Source of the DNA: Pollenia angustigena
Taxonomy: Eukaryota; Arthropoda; Insecta; Diptera; Polleniidae
NCBI GenBank assembly: GCA_930367215.1
Contig: OV884059.1
Coordinates: forward strand, 66,993,393-67,057,392
Reading direction: 5' to 3'
Length of the DNA: 64,000 bases
This document shows, one piece after another, positions 1-11,603 of this stretch. The notes under the pieces are model-generated. The model saw only the letters and a program-made list of their open reading frames with translations, searched no databases and had not been told where the DNA came from. Numbering within the stretch: position 1 is the stretch's first letter; the number at the start of each line of letters is the position of its first letter. The position numbers were made by a program, and so were the translations under genes.

Positions 1-2356
1 CTTGGTTTCTTGCTAGGCGGTGTTCCAGGGCTATAAATCTTGAAAATGCAAGCTTCTTTGTGCTGCTTAAACTACTTGGGTCTTCGCGAAATGGTAGTCG
101 TACTACGAATCGACCTTCAGAGTTTCTTTTTGTGGTTTGAATAAAGTGTGTTTCGCATCGCCTTTCTTCTTCCTTGAGCGTGTCATTTGACTCAAAACCG
201 TATATTTTCCAAAAACGCTCGATGAGTTCGTTTGTGTCTGGGCTGCATTTAGTATTTATTGCACATATTGCTGATAGTATGGAGCCTTTTCCTAGCCTTC
301 CGCTAACGACCCAACCGAGTCTTGTATTTATTAAACTTGGTAGCTCCGGTGATAACTTAATTTTACCGGAAGTTATCACATCATGGTAGTATTCGGCGCC
401 TAAGAGAACATCAATGTTGTTTAACTCAGGATCAGCTAATTGTATATTTTCTGGAATTGGCCAGGATGTGCAATTGAATTACTCGGAGGGTTGTATTGGA
501 ATAATGTTGGGCAGTACAAACGCTTCTAGTCTTGTGCTGAAGTTGGTTGAGGTGGAATAAAGTCCTACGTTAATGCGTTGATTTGTTCTGCGTGATTGAC
601 TGCCGATACCTTCGATGCATAGAGATGTTTCTGTGGGCTTGATGGATAATTTATTTACTAGTCGGGTTGTCACAATGTTGATTTGTGAGCCTGAATCCAA
701 TATTGCCTTGAAAATACCAGATTGCCCGTTATTGGCAGTGATTTTTACGCGTGCTGTTGCTAGCAGGACGTAGCCTTCCCGGGCCCCAGACAAATGAGCC
801 GACGCTACTGTTGACGGTGCTGGTACATTGGTCGCTAGTGTGTTACTCACAGTGGACACCTTTTTTGATGTTGATGGTACAGTGTTTGTGTTGTGTTGAT
901 ATGTTTCCAGGTGAACTAGCGTGTTGTGCCTTTTCTGACATTTTCTACAGCAACTTCTTGTGCAATGTCTTGCTATATGGCCAGGCTTGAAACAGTTGAC
1001 ACATAGTTGCTGCTGTTGAATCCATTTTAATCGCTCGGACGCTGGCTTTGATAAGAATTGTTTGCAATGATACAACTGATGATTTCCATTTTCGCATAAT
1101 TTGCAGGAGCAGGTATCTTGAGACATGGTTGCTGCTGAAACCGTTTTTTTGCGTGTTTTGAATTCGACCGACTGCTTCTAGTGACTGGAATCTAGTTTCT
1201 AGGAAACCCAATAGCTCTTCTGAGGATGGTTAAGATTTGGGAAGCTGTATGGACTGCTCATACAGTACATGCGTTCCCTGGTCTAGCTTTTTAATCAATA
1301 TATTGACTAGTATCGGATCCCAAGTCGATGTATTGATGTTTAAATTGTTTAGTGCTGCAATAGATTCGTGCAGCCCTTTTATAGCTGCAGCAGAGGGATT
1401 TTCCGGCTGGCCTAACAATTTATTTATGATATTATTTGTTAAAATTCTCGGATTGTTAAAACTGTGTTGAAGTGTATTCCATGCCGTCTCATAATTGGTT
1501 TCTGTTGGAGATAGATTTTGTATTAGTCTTGCGGCCTCACCTGTTACATTTGTTTTTAGAAACCACATTTTTTGTACGGTTGACATTGCCTTTTTGTGTA
1601 TCATTTCGTTGAACATGTCATAGAATGGTTGCCAGCTCAGATAATCACCATTGAATTTTGGAATTGTTACTTTGGGAAGATGATGCGGATGGGTATCTTG
1701 ATTAATTGATTAATTCTTGCTTGGTTAATAGCTTCTGGCATCAAACTCGTTTTTAGGTCCTCAATTTGCAATATCTTATCCGTTATTTCTGTTTGTTTTG
1801 CCAGAAACTGGTATATATCGTGCTCGATATTCTTCGTACATATCTTATCCTGCAACTGCTGTATGGTTTTCATGTTGTACTCGACTTCCTTTAGTTTCAC
1901 ATCAATCTGCTGCCTTGTGTACTGAACACCTATGGATATCATATCGTCCAATGTGCTGATAATTTTTGATATGGTGGCGTTTTGTATATTTATCAAATTG
2001 TTCTTCGTTGTCTCCGATGCCTGCTTCCCAGCGATGCCTGAGTTGCTTGCTTGCATCTTTGATTGCTCCCTTATAATTTGTATTTGTTTTTGGATGTAGT
2101 CATCAGCCTCTCTAAACCTTTGACTCGTCTCCTCGTATAGTTTTTGTAAGAAATATGGATGGTCCTCCTTTGCTGTCGAATCACTTCTTATGCGATTGTC
2201 TATCTTTTCGAAATTTTTCCACAATTCCTTCGATTTTCTTTCATAGTATTTTACGGATCTCGTTTCTATAGGTGTCCTCCTTATAGTGCTAATCGCCCAA
2301 TTTATTTCTTCCGCCTTCCCGTCTTGTATCTTAACAAGATCGTTTAATGTCGTCAT
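1..2356 (-). pseudogene. BEL/Pao gag-pol, degraded
   Basis: Gag begins at the ATG ending at 2356 with a charged, helix-rich segment (229 codons, to 1667). A frameshift near 1680 leads into the conserved gag block at 1230-1616, just after a PKFNGDY-like stretch. A TAA at 1230-1232 interrupts it, although the same frame continues with ELLGFLETRFQSLEA. A second frameshift lies in a T run near 1146. Then follow CX2C/CCHC zinc-knuckle cysteines (LCVNCFKPGHIARHC), a further Cys-rich stretch and the protease motif LDSGS with flanking hydrophobics. A TAA at 479-481 breaks pol, but the same frame stays open to base 1 and carries a VVSGRLG-type segment typical of BEL pol before reverse transcriptase. 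Identity as BEL/Pao is strong; activity is excluded for this copy. Confidence 0.85.
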
Positions 2357-2444
2357 TTTGTTTTATAGCTCTTTGCTAATGTTGTTTGTTATGTAAAATT
2401 TTTTGTAGCTCTCTCACTACTGTTGGTATTGCTTGCTTCTTCAG

Positions 2445-2868
2445 GGGTCACCAAATGTTTTTGGTGGCTGTTGGTTGGACTGGTGTCACAAAATGGTTTT
2501 TAGTGCCTGTTGTATACTGATGTCTCGATGAATACGGTCGCCCGGTTGACCGTCAAATAAAGGATGCGTGGTCAGATGTGCCTTTTGTGTTCAGAAGCCC
2601 CTAAACGCTGTTAGGACCCACAATCTTCGACAAAAACGGCTGGAACTTGGGTCACCAATGTATTTGGTGCCGGATGATTGCTGCGTGTTCTGCCTTTAGA
2701 GTAAAAAGTTCCTTACCGCTGGTGGCGGGTAACTTGTAATTCTAAAGACTCTGAGGGCACCAATGTTTTTGGTGCCGGATGATTGCTGCGTGTTATGCTT
2801 TTAGAGTAAAAAGTCCCTTACCGCTGGTAGGGGGAAACTTGTAATTCTAAAGACTCTGGGGTCACCAA
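2445..2868 (-). repeat. BEL leader with repeated primer-site motif
   Basis: Immediately inside the LTR, the minus strand reads TTGGTGACCCC, a likely tRNA primer binding site. Two tandem copies of a 105-bp unit follow (2651-2755 and 2756-2860), each carrying TTGGTGCC/TTGGTGACC next to a conserved AGAGTCTTTAGAATTAC block. A further TTTGGTGACCCC lies at 2445-2456, just before gag. The motif therefore occurs about four times, spaced by roughly 105, 105 and 205 bases. Confidence 0.7.
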
Positions 2869-3153
2869 TGTATAAATGTGATATGAAATGCGGCTATAAT
2901 ATGATTCAGTTCAAACACATAAATCTGAACTGATATATTATTTGCCTTAATCGTCCTCCAAGCACTTTAACTTGTAGAACGCTAATAGATTCAATCAATA
3001 AAACACTTTAAATGCCTTATAGTAATTGAACGTCTTTCTTTATTTTGGTTCTGTCTTATATACTAAAATTTAATACGTTAATTAAAACTGAATGCCACTA
3101 TTGCACAATGCGGAAGTGACCCAATTAATCGTTTGCATAATTGCTGACTAACA
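2869..3153 (-). repeat. LTR of the BEL/Pao element
   Basis: Read on the minus strand, the segment starts TGTTAGTCAGC and ends TTTATACA, the TG...CA boundaries of an LTR. It lies directly upstream of a primer-binding-like TGGTGACC. It contains a TATA box and an AATAAA. The boundaries are inferred from these features, because the partner LTR is not in the window. Confidence 0.75.
3055..3062 (-). promoter_or_regulatory. TATA box in the BEL LTR
   Basis: The minus strand reads TATATAAG about 90 bases into the LTR, followed by AATAAA at 3044-3039. This is the expected U3/R arrangement of an LTR promoter and polyadenylation signal. Confidence 0.55.
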
Positions 3154-4516
3154 TTTCAATGTATAAAATTATGATTCAAGTAACAGAATAAAGTAACAAT
3201 TATAAACAAAAGTAAAAATAAAATTGTTTGGGATGATTGAACTTCAAGTAAACAAAATAAAATAATGATATGTCAACAATTATTTATAAACAAAAGGTAA
3301 AATAAAACAAAAAATTAAATTATGTTATGTCAGCGATAAACTGAACTTATGTAGTTCATTAACATAGTTAAAAATAAAATTAAAATTAAATGTATGTTGA
3401 TGTGAATGTCAACAGCTACTATTATTGTAAAATAAAAATTCCAATATAACAATGGGCGGGGTAGACAGATGAGGAGCAGTACCCTCGCAAAGAACGAAAA
3501 TGTTAAATACCTAATATCTGAAGACTGAATGTTAAATACCTAATATCTGAAGATAAACTGCACCTTTCAAAATAAAAATAAAGGGGGTAGGTTCAGGGGG
3601 AGAAATACATTTCTTTGTCTGTTTTTTTGTTGGCTTATAGACTAAACAACTGAACCGATTTTCCTGAAATTTAAACATTAACATTACGTGAGCCCCGAAA
3701 ACAATAGGCTTAATAATTTTTCGATAGAAGCAGGGAAAGTGGTACCCTCCATAGGATGTCAATATTAAGTTTCGCTTTTCTTAATTACCGCTGCACCCAT
3801 TTTCTTAAACTTTTTGCAGTAAGCCCCGAAATTGAAATAATTAAGTGTTACCCCTATAGGACGCCAATGTGTAATATTGCATATCTTAGAACTGTTGTAT
3901 TGATAATGTTCTAACTAGGTAGGAGTCAATCTTATAGTAAACTTCACCTTTGAATATAAAAATAAAGGGGCACGTGCAGGTGGTGCAATACCCCCATAGG
4001 ATACATGTATTAAATATCGCGTAACTGAAGAACTATTATACCTAGAGTCTTCAAACGTGGCTAAAGCCAATATTATGGTAAATTATAAGTTTTAAAATAA
4101 AAATGGGCGGGTAGACGGAGAAAGAGTAGTACCCCCCATAGAACGAAAATATTTAATACCGAATACATATCTGAAGATAAAAGTCTTCAAGCTTTGTAGG
4201 ATCCACACTATGGTAAAACATTACCCAACAAAAAATTTTATCATTTTGCGACAAAAAAAAATAAAATAAAAAAATTAACATATCAAGTGCTACGGCATTC
4301 CCGTACTACGAAGCAGCTTTGTAAGGGAGAATACTAAAAAATAACTGTATCAAAACATTCACAGCCTTATTCATAATGAAAATTGGGCATAAAGTTAGCA
4401 AAAAGTTTATTCTTAATACACTAACCAAACTCTGGCTAACGATTTGCTGAATTCTTGTTAACGAGCTGCCAAACGTTTGCCAACTTGTGAAAAACAGCAG
4501 TTTAATGTCAAACAAT
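3154..4516. other. Non-coding, degenerate repeats
   Basis: There is no supportable gene. The stretch holds short, decayed direct repeats: a 29-30 bp tandem duplication at 3499-3557 (TTAAATACCTAATATCTGAAG twice) and related blocks with GGGCGGGGTAGAC and ACCCCCCATAGAACGAAAAT near 3455 and 4095. Similar sentences recur near 3730, 3850 and 3990, which suggests the body of an old non-coding transposon. Confidence 0.5.
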
Positions 4517-5293
4517 AGTTGCGTTCGAGAACATAAAAGTTTTTACTAAACTTTACTGCATTTTACAAAATTGCGTTCGAGTACACCAAATGCAGTAAAT
4601 GAGAACATAAATTGAGAGCGAAAAGTGACAGTTCTTGTCTGAGTACTTACAAATTTTTACTGCAGAAATTTTTGCAGTAAAATTTAGTAAATCAAAAAAC
4701 ATATGTTTCAAAAGGTAAACAAACGAAAATTACAAATAAAAAGCATACAAATTGTGAAAAAATTGTTAAATAAAAGAAAAGTTGAAATAAAAATTAAACC
4801 AAAACAAAAAGTGAATAAATATTAAATAGTTAAACTTGTTTGTGAAGCATTTATTTGGCTAAATACAAACTTTTGAAATTATTTTTGTTATGTTAATTTT
4901 TTTAGAGTTGTAAAAGTGTGAAGTATTTGGGTACTTAAGTAATCAATAGCAAACAAATTATTCATGTTCTGTTAAATAAATTAACCCGCAACAAATTAGT
5001 AAAATCAAATAAAAAACAAACAAATATGAAAGATTACATAAAACAATTTGTTTGTATTTTCCAAAAATGTTCGTGTTATAAAAAGTATTTAATCGAGTAC
5101 CGATAAGAAAACGTGTTACGTAATCAAAAGTGTAAACATTTTTCAACACTTCAATTATTTGCTATCAGCTGTTGCCTTTATTTTACGAATTTTGGGTTCG
5201 CGTACTTTTTTGGACAACAGCTTTTTGTGAGAGAAAATTTTTCAGTTTACTCATTTACTGCATTTTACTGTAAAAGTACTCAAACGCACCTAA
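4517..5293. mobile_element. Candidate inverted-repeat element
   Basis: The left end reads GTTGCGTTCGAGAAC and continues with TTTTTACT/ACTGCATTTTAC. The right end, reverse-complemented, reads GGTGCGTTTGAGTAC and continues with TTTTACAGTAAAATGCAG. The similarity is imperfect, and the GCGTTCGAG motif recurs internally near 4572. There is no coding sequence and no clear target duplication. Confidence 0.35.
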
Positions 5294-5321
5294 TTTTGAT
5301 GGTTTGTTTAAATAACTGTTG

Positions 5322-5560
5322 TTTTTATACCCTTCACCACAGGTGGAAAAGGGTATATATAAGTTTGTCATTCCGTTTGTAATTTCTGCAATATTGATCT
5401 TAGACCCTATAAAGAATATATATATTCTGGGTCCTTATGAGGAGAGAAGTTGATTTAACGATATCCGTCCGTCTGTCCGTCTTACGTTTGATATGTGTTT
5501 TCCCGGACACTCCAGACATGATAGAGGCTAGGTTGTTTTACATTTATGTTACATATAGTC
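5322..5560 (+). repeat. Partial TTTATACCC dispersed repeat
   Basis: It starts TTTTATACCCTTCACCAC and contains GGGTATATATAAG, ATATTCTGGGTCCTTATG and CCGTCCGTCTGTCCGTC, the same blocks seen at about 15548, 40932, 47018, 53050 and 55655. It is non-coding and probably a truncated member of a dispersed fly repeat family. Confidence 0.6.
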
Positions 5561-5749
5561 CACCACAGCATACGATTTGAACTATTAATTAATCACATTT
5601 GAATTTGTAATATAAGCAGCGAATGGACGCTTAAAAATAAATAATATATTTTGTTATTTAAATTATTTAACATAATAGTGAACAATTAAAACGATAAAAT
5701 TAAATAAAATAAAATAAAATAGTAAAAATATATACGTATGAATGTTCAT

Positions 5750-7502
5750 TAGACTGGTCGCATCTTGTATGGGATTTTTTTTTTTTAATTTAATTGTTTG
5801 CGCTGCTTAAAATATGAGGTTTGGTGTAAGAAATCATGATCTAATTTTTCAGGTCAATCCGACGGTGCCTAGCCGTGCCGGGTGGGGCCCAAAGTGTCCC
5901 ATATTATAAAAAAATATCTTTTCTATCAGATCTTTATAGTTATACTAGTTGAAAAGCCAAAAATCAAAAATATGGCTTCGTTACGATCTTCCGCAGAGAA
6001 AGTACTTCAAGTGTGCCAAATTTCAGCTTCCTTTGTCATCAGATGGCTTCAGAAAGTTGCGGAAAGAAAAGGACATACATGCAAACATCCTGACATACTA
6101 AGAAATTATATATTGTATAGATAGATTTACATATAAGCTTTAGCTTTTTGAAAAACTAAAAAAAAACGAAATTACGCAATAAAATTTACTTTAAGAAAGG
6201 TAAAACGTTTTTCTTATATGCGCAGTCGTTTTAGAAACATAATTTTTTTTCTGAAAAAAAAAATTATTTTTTTTTTAAAATTTCGGAATTTTGTTTTTAA
6301 AAATTCATAAAAAATTGAAAAATGCAGCTATGCTTCTAATTTTATGCAGACATATAAAAAACAACATTACAAACAAAACAAGCTATAAATGATTAAAATC
6401 TGTAAACAACTTTTGATTTTATGTATTCACAAAAGACGAAAAATTTTAATTAATTTAAGAATTTTATTAAACAGCCACATCTTTTGTGAATACATAAAAT
6501 CAAAAGTTGTTTACGGATTTTAATCATTTATAGCTTGTTTTGTTTGCAATGTTGTTTTTTATATGTTTGCATAAAATTAGAAGCATAGCTGCATTTTTCA
6601 ATTTTTTATGAATTTTTAAAAACAAAAATTCCGAAATTTTAATAAAAAAATTATTTTTTTTCCAGAAAAAAAATTATGTTTCTAAAACGACTGCGCATAT
6701 AAGAAAAACGTTTTACCTTTCTTAAAGTAAATTTTATTGCGGAATTTCGGTTTTTTTTTAGGTTTTCAATAAACTAAAGCGTTTTTGAGTTACGCGAACA
6801 TATGTTGTGCAACCTCCTTAATTTTCGAAATAACGGTATATCTCGAAAACCAAAGCCAACATAAAGAAAAAAGTTTTAACTTTCTTAAAGTAAATTTTAT
6901 TGCGGAATTTCGGTTTTTTTTAGTTTTTCAATTAACTAAAGCGTTTTTGAGTTACGCGAACATATGTTGTGCAACCTCCTTAATTTTCGAAATAACGGTA
7001 TATCTCGAAAATCAAAGTCAACATAAAGAAAAAAGTTTTAACTTTCTTAAAGTAAATTTTATTGCGGATTTTCGGTTTTTTTTTTAGTTTTTCAATAAGC
7101 TAAAGCGTTTTTGAGTTGCGCGAACATATGTTAATCTATCTATACAATATATAATTTCTTAGTATGTCAGGATGTTTGCATGTATGTCCTATTCTTTCCG
7201 CAACTTTCTGAAGCCATCTGATGACATAGGAAGCTGAAATTTGGCACACTTGAAGTACATTCTCTGCGGAAGATCGTAACGAAGCCATATTTTTGATTTT
7301 CGGCTTTTCAACTAGTATTACTATAAAGATCTGATAGAAAATATGATTTTTTTTTTTATAATATGGGGAATTTTGGGCCCCACCCGGGACGGCTAGACAC
7401 CGTCGGATTGACCTAAAAAATTAGATCATGATTTCTTACACCAAACCTCATATTTTAAGCAGCGCAAACAATTAAATTTAAAAAAAAAATGCGACCAGTC
7501 TA
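5750..7502. mobile_element. Foldback element with about 700-bp inverted arms
   Basis: The ends are TAGACTGGTCGCAT and its reverse complement, flanked by the 8-bp direct repeat ATGTTCAT (5742-5749 and 7503-7510). The left arm (5750 to about 6440) is matched inverted by about 6475-7502; the hairpin centre lies near 6455. The right arm is longer because it holds a 162-bp tandem repeat. Only AT-rich, non-coding sequence is present. The 8-bp duplication and long arms fit a hAT- or P-related non-autonomous foldback; the superfamily is not proven. Confidence 0.8.
6721..7120. repeat. 162-bp tandem repeat in the foldback arm
   Basis: A unit beginning CTTAAAGTAAATTTTATTGC starts at 6721, 6884 and 7046, giving two full units and a partial third. 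The left arm has only one partial equivalent, so this expansion arose after the arms formed. An open frame across it encodes a duplicated peptide by chance. Confidence 0.8.
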
Positions 7503-7544
7503 ATGTTCATACAGTGTATACATATTTTGAACAAAAACATTTAA

Positions 7545-7731
7545 AGCTTTGTACAGACGATGGTCAGATCTTACAATGTTGTCATTAAAATTGCTTAAAA
7601 ATGTCTTGCAACTGTCTGAACATTGTAAGCTCATTGTCATTTGGCAGATGTGTAAAATTAATGCATCTGACAATGCGCCATTGTCAGAAAAATTTCAACA
7701 TTGTAAGATCTGACCATCGTCTGTACGAAGC
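7545..7731. mobile_element. 187-bp MITE flanked by TTAA
   Basis: Inverted ends of about 35 bp (CTTTGTACAGACGATGGTC... and its complement) bound the element, with TTAA at 7541-7544 and 7732-7735. TTAA duplications are typical of piggyBac-type (and Kolobok) transposases. It is non-coding. Confidence 0.7.
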
Positions 7732-7833
7732 TTAAGTTTAAATTTCTTATTTTTGTTGTTGTTGTAAAATACAATAAAAAATAAAAATATTAAGAGCAAA
7801 GCAAAACGGTGATAAACAAAAACCACTCTTTGC

Positions 7834-8730
7834 ATGAGTAAGAACAGTGAAACAACACTGAGACAAAATGAAAGAAACGTTTACGTTTTAGTTCATGCAA
7901 ACGAAAATAATGCAGAAATAAATAAAACAAAACAAAACAATATAAACTATCTAACGGCTAAGCCAATTATTCGAACACGTTCCCTATCACCCTCGGTGTT
8001 TACAAAAACAGTGGATAGTGATACATTAAAAAATATTAAACTGTCTCTTGGGACAAGTGCTGCCGAGTCCGCAAGTAGTGCCGCGAATGCAAAAACAATC
8101 TTAGTAGGAAATGATGCCATGAATTTAACCACAGTCACTACGGAAAACCCTCTAGAAAAAAGTTGTCAAAAGCCCCAAGTACAAGTTGGTATGGACAGGT
8201 ATATAACAGTGCTAAAACGGGGTCGCAGCCCTACCTCTTCAGCTGTTGCTTCGGCCTCAAAAGTACTAACTATTGATAGAATAAATACACAAAATCGTTT
8301 TGCGATTCTGGAGGATGAATCCTCTGAAGCACCAAACGTCATAAAATCGTCTAAGCCACCCCCGATATACCTTAGAGAGCAAAACTCTAATGAGTTAATA
8401 AAAAGTTTAATTTCGGTGATAGGTGAAAATTCCTTTTATGTAGCTGCAATAAAGCGAGGTATCATTAACGAGACTAAAATACAGGTGAATCACGAGGATG
8501 ATTTTCGAAAAGTAATTACAAGACTTGAGGCTCTGAGTAAAAATTTTTTACATATCAACTGAAGATCAGTAAAGGTCTTCAGGTAGTAATCAAGGGCATA
8601 GATTCATGCGTAGACCCAGGGGAAATTAAAGCTTTTTTGGAAGAGAAGGGCTTTAAAATAAAAAACGTAACAAATATAAAAAATAGGGGAAAAATCCCCA
8701 ACCACTATTTCGAGTGGAGCTAGAACCCGG
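7834..8730 (+). pseudogene. Jockey ORF1 (gag-like), N-terminal part
   Basis: A 242-codon open frame contains RFAILEDE, a PPPIYLRE motif and FYVAAIKRG...TKIQVNHEDDFRKVI, the gag core of Jockey elements. A frameshift near 8560 moves into another frame reading GLQVVIKGI...IKAFLEEKGF. A second shift near 8695 restores LFRVELEPGD, where the Transib is inserted. ORF1 proteins of this type bind the element RNA; that role is known for the family. Confidence 0.8.
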
Positions 8731-8735
8731 CGACG

Positions 8736-8773
8736 CACAGTGGCGCCATTTGAGTTTTTTCGTTGCAAAAATC
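8736..8773 (+). other. Transib left end, RSS-like
   Basis: The end reads heptamer CACAGTG (8736-8742), a 22-bp spacer, then GCAAAAATC (8765-8773). The layout resembles a V(D)J recombination signal: the heptamer equals the RSS consensus, and the nonamer-like part is A-rich with a final TC. Confidence 0.8.
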
Positions 8774-9066
8774 ATATCTTTTGAACCGAATAAGACAATT
8801 GAACAGTTTAAACAGCATATGATAGATAACTGTTCAGCCTATGAAATGACCGTGAAATGAAAGGGTGCTACGCTTTGAAGGGGCCTACTTATGGGTTATC
8901 AAAGTTAAAATTAGTAGAAAAATCAATTTTATGGTAACTAATTTATTATTATATTATTATTTTAACATTTTTAGATTGTTTTTATTTTTTTTCTTTAGGG
9001 TTTTATGTTTTAAATTATTACCAAACAAATTAAAAACAAAATAATTTTATTTTAAAATTTATTTGT

Positions 9067-11101
9067 TCAATTTTCTGTAAAATATTCATCACAATTCGTA
9101 AGAGAAGGTATATCTAAAAGACTAACCATTTCTAAACTATAATTATTATCTAACTCTATTCGTGACTTCACATGCCGCAGGGAAGAAATAAGTGGATCGG
9201 AAGATGCTGCCAACATGTTGAAGAGGTCCTCATTTTGCCTTACCCTTGATGCTTTGAATGTGTTTTGCACTCTATATTTTTTTATAAAATTTGTTAAGAG
9301 ACTCCTGTGCTTCTTCAGAAAGCTCTCCAATTGGCAAAGACTGGTACTCAATTATATCTTTGCCATGCGCCAATATTTTATGGATGGTCGGGGTCAACTT
9401 CTTCTGTGGATACATTTCTGCTAAAAGAGATGCAGTTTTCGACGCATATTCTCCATATTTTTTAGAATTGACATTTTCTTTGCAGTTTAAAACATCCAAG
9501 ATCGTTCCCAATCTTTTCACGATTTCATTGCCAATTCCAGTGATTCTAGTTACTGCCTCATCATTTTCAAAAAATCTCCTAGAAGTGTTTCCATCGTTTG
9601 AGTTATCGTATCCGTGCTTGGGACAGTCTACTTTTAGTCCAACTTGTTTAAAAAAAGCATCCTGTATTTTCTTATCTTTTCCTTATCCTTTATTGATGTA
9701 TTTTCATTGAAGTTTTCCTCCTCTTGTGGTAGGGTATACGTCAGTTTTAGCAAGAATTCCATACACCTTATCCTTGCGTGCAATGGTGACATTCCATATT
9801 CGTAATTCTCCTCATTTGTAGAATCGTTTAAATTACCAAAGTTCTTCTGACTCTTTTTGCAAATCGGGCATGACATTGTTGAGGTTGTTCCTGTCAGTTC
9901 GTTTACGACTTTTCCGTCAACCATGGTCAGGTGGAACTCGTAATTGCAGTCAATATATTTTCCTTCTCCAATTTGCAGCTTTGTAGGCTTAATCTTGCTT
10001 ATTTGTTTTTCAATGTCCTTCACCGTGGTCCTTATGGGTTCTGCCGATTCCCTTGCAAACTGAAACATTATTGGTCGGCAATAATGCACTGATGACGGAA
10101 GTGGATTTTTCCAGTGTAGGGAAACATCAGATTTTAGCCGCAAAGGAACAACAGATGCCATAAACATATTTCCGTCCGATATTGTAGCGTCATCGGAAGA
10201 TATCCTTTGCTTATAAACGCTTTGTCCGGATGATCCATCGCAGCCCCATTTGCTGATCAATGTCAACTTCTCAGGAATAATTTTCACCTCATTTTCAGGA
10301 AGACTCTCCAACAACCGTTTTGCTGTATGGCCCATGAGATCCTGCAGATTGGCTTTCGCAGAGACTTCCGTAAACTCTGTATGCAGTGGTCGTGAATTTA
10401 TTTTGGCTTGCGTAATATTGTATCCGGGTAACGCCGTGTCGCGTTAAAGATGCCCGTAGTTTCTCATATTTTTCTTTGGAAAGTTCTAAGTCCATAAACA
10501 AGACCAAGGCTTCTTCGGAATCATACTTTTTAATGTGTGCGTTTGTGGGCGTGGGGATGCTTTCCTTAATCCTTTTTAGTTGCAGTGGACTTGCATCAGC
10601 AACAGATTTGGTTATCTGCGACCTAACTCTTTCACTATTCATTGTACATTTAATAGACAGCGCGTCCGATAAATGCTTCGTGGTCAAGTCATTAATGGCA
10701 TCGGCAAGTTACCTCTTTCTTGTGAAAATTGAACACTCCTCAATATTTTTTTTTGGCCTTCCTTTTGCTCCTCTGGTTGATGTGGTGGGTTTATCTACTG
10801 CCAATATATCCAGGATGGTGTCTTCATTAAACCAGTCCTCGTATTTGGAGTTGAAGTTCTGAATGGTTCGATTAGATTTCACCCATTTTGCCCTAATATT
10901 TGCATATATCAGATAAAAATTATTTTTTATAATTTCGCTTCTCTCAATATTTCCGTATAAGCTATCAAGTTCTTTTAAAGCAGCTTCCGTGAAAAACTTT
11001 GTTGTGGTTGACTTTCTAAACAGTTCAAATAATTTTAAATTGTTTAACGCCATGTTTTCAGTACTTAAATTGTTTAATGGTTTCAGTAATTGTTGCGCCA
11101 A
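9067..11101 (-). pseudogene. Transib transposase (RAG1-related), broken
   Basis: The frame starts with the ATG ending at 11101 and ends with the stop at 9067. Recognisable blocks are: a GRPKK basic patch; KWGCDGSSGQSVYKQ, with the first catalytic Asp; FHLTMVDGKVVNELTG, a likely second Asp; a CPICKK zinc ligand pair; DCPKHGYDNSNDGNTSRRFF; and TPTIHKILAHG...LPIGELSEEAQES, with the likely catalytic Glu. The breaks are a TAA at 10709-10711 and frameshifts near 10430, near 9640 (next to a T run) and near 9283 (A run). Otherwise about 650 residues read through, so the copy is fairly young. Known family role: cut-and-paste transposition by a DDE nuclease. Confidence 0.9.
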
Positions 11102-11603
11102 CTTTCAGTCGTAGACTAATCCAGGCATTATGCTTATTTTGCAATATATAGGCTTATGCTACCATGCCTAAAAATTTACCTGTTCCCTGCATACATATGG
11201 ATTTAGGCTGAATAATGCAATTTTGATATTATGCACGTGTCCAAATAAGATTTGTGCCTACCTGTAGGGACCATAGTCAATATTGTTCTTGACCATTTGT
11301 ACGCCAAAGTATTGTTTAAGTGAGGTACGTACCTGCTAATTTCAATGAGTAGTTTTTTTCAAACTAATAGATCAAACTACTGTCAGTCAAAACATATAAG
11401 GGATGGACGCCATATAATTTCTGCAACCATGTCTTTTTAACCTTTTTTACCTTTTTTTGAAAACCGAAAGTCGGTCAACTTTGAACGGTTATATCTTCTA
11501 AGCTAAAAATGTGATATTATTAAGAGTGGCATATTTGAAATCGTTGAAAAGTTTCCTATAACATGGGTTTATTCAAAACTTTGTCGGCGCTCATGAAAAT
11601 TTT

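Larger units (their letters stand above)
1..3153 (-). mobile_element. BEL/Pao LTR retrotransposon, 5' part
   Basis: The element runs leftwards out of the window. It consists of a 285-bp LTR (2869-3153), a leader of about 0.5 kb with repeats, and a gag-pol reading frame broken by two frameshifts and two stop codons. The order of a coiled-coil-rich gag, CCHC zinc knuckle, aspartic protease LDSGS motif and the start of pol is that of BEL/Pao elements. The 3' LTR, integrase and most of pol lie outside. The target duplication cannot be checked without the other end; the bases beyond the LTR are TTTCA. This is an old genomic copy, not functional as written. Confidence 0.85.

Noticed and set aside
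174..389. Open frame on the plus strand
   Set aside because: It is antisense to the BEL pol frame, which explains its openness.
6785..7087. 100-codon open frame with a repeated peptide
   Set aside because: It lies across the 162-bp tandem repeat in a foldback arm; the peptide repeat follows from the DNA repeat, and there is no start context or family match.
10476..10862. 128-codon plus-strand frame
   Set aside because: Antisense shadow of the Transib transposase.
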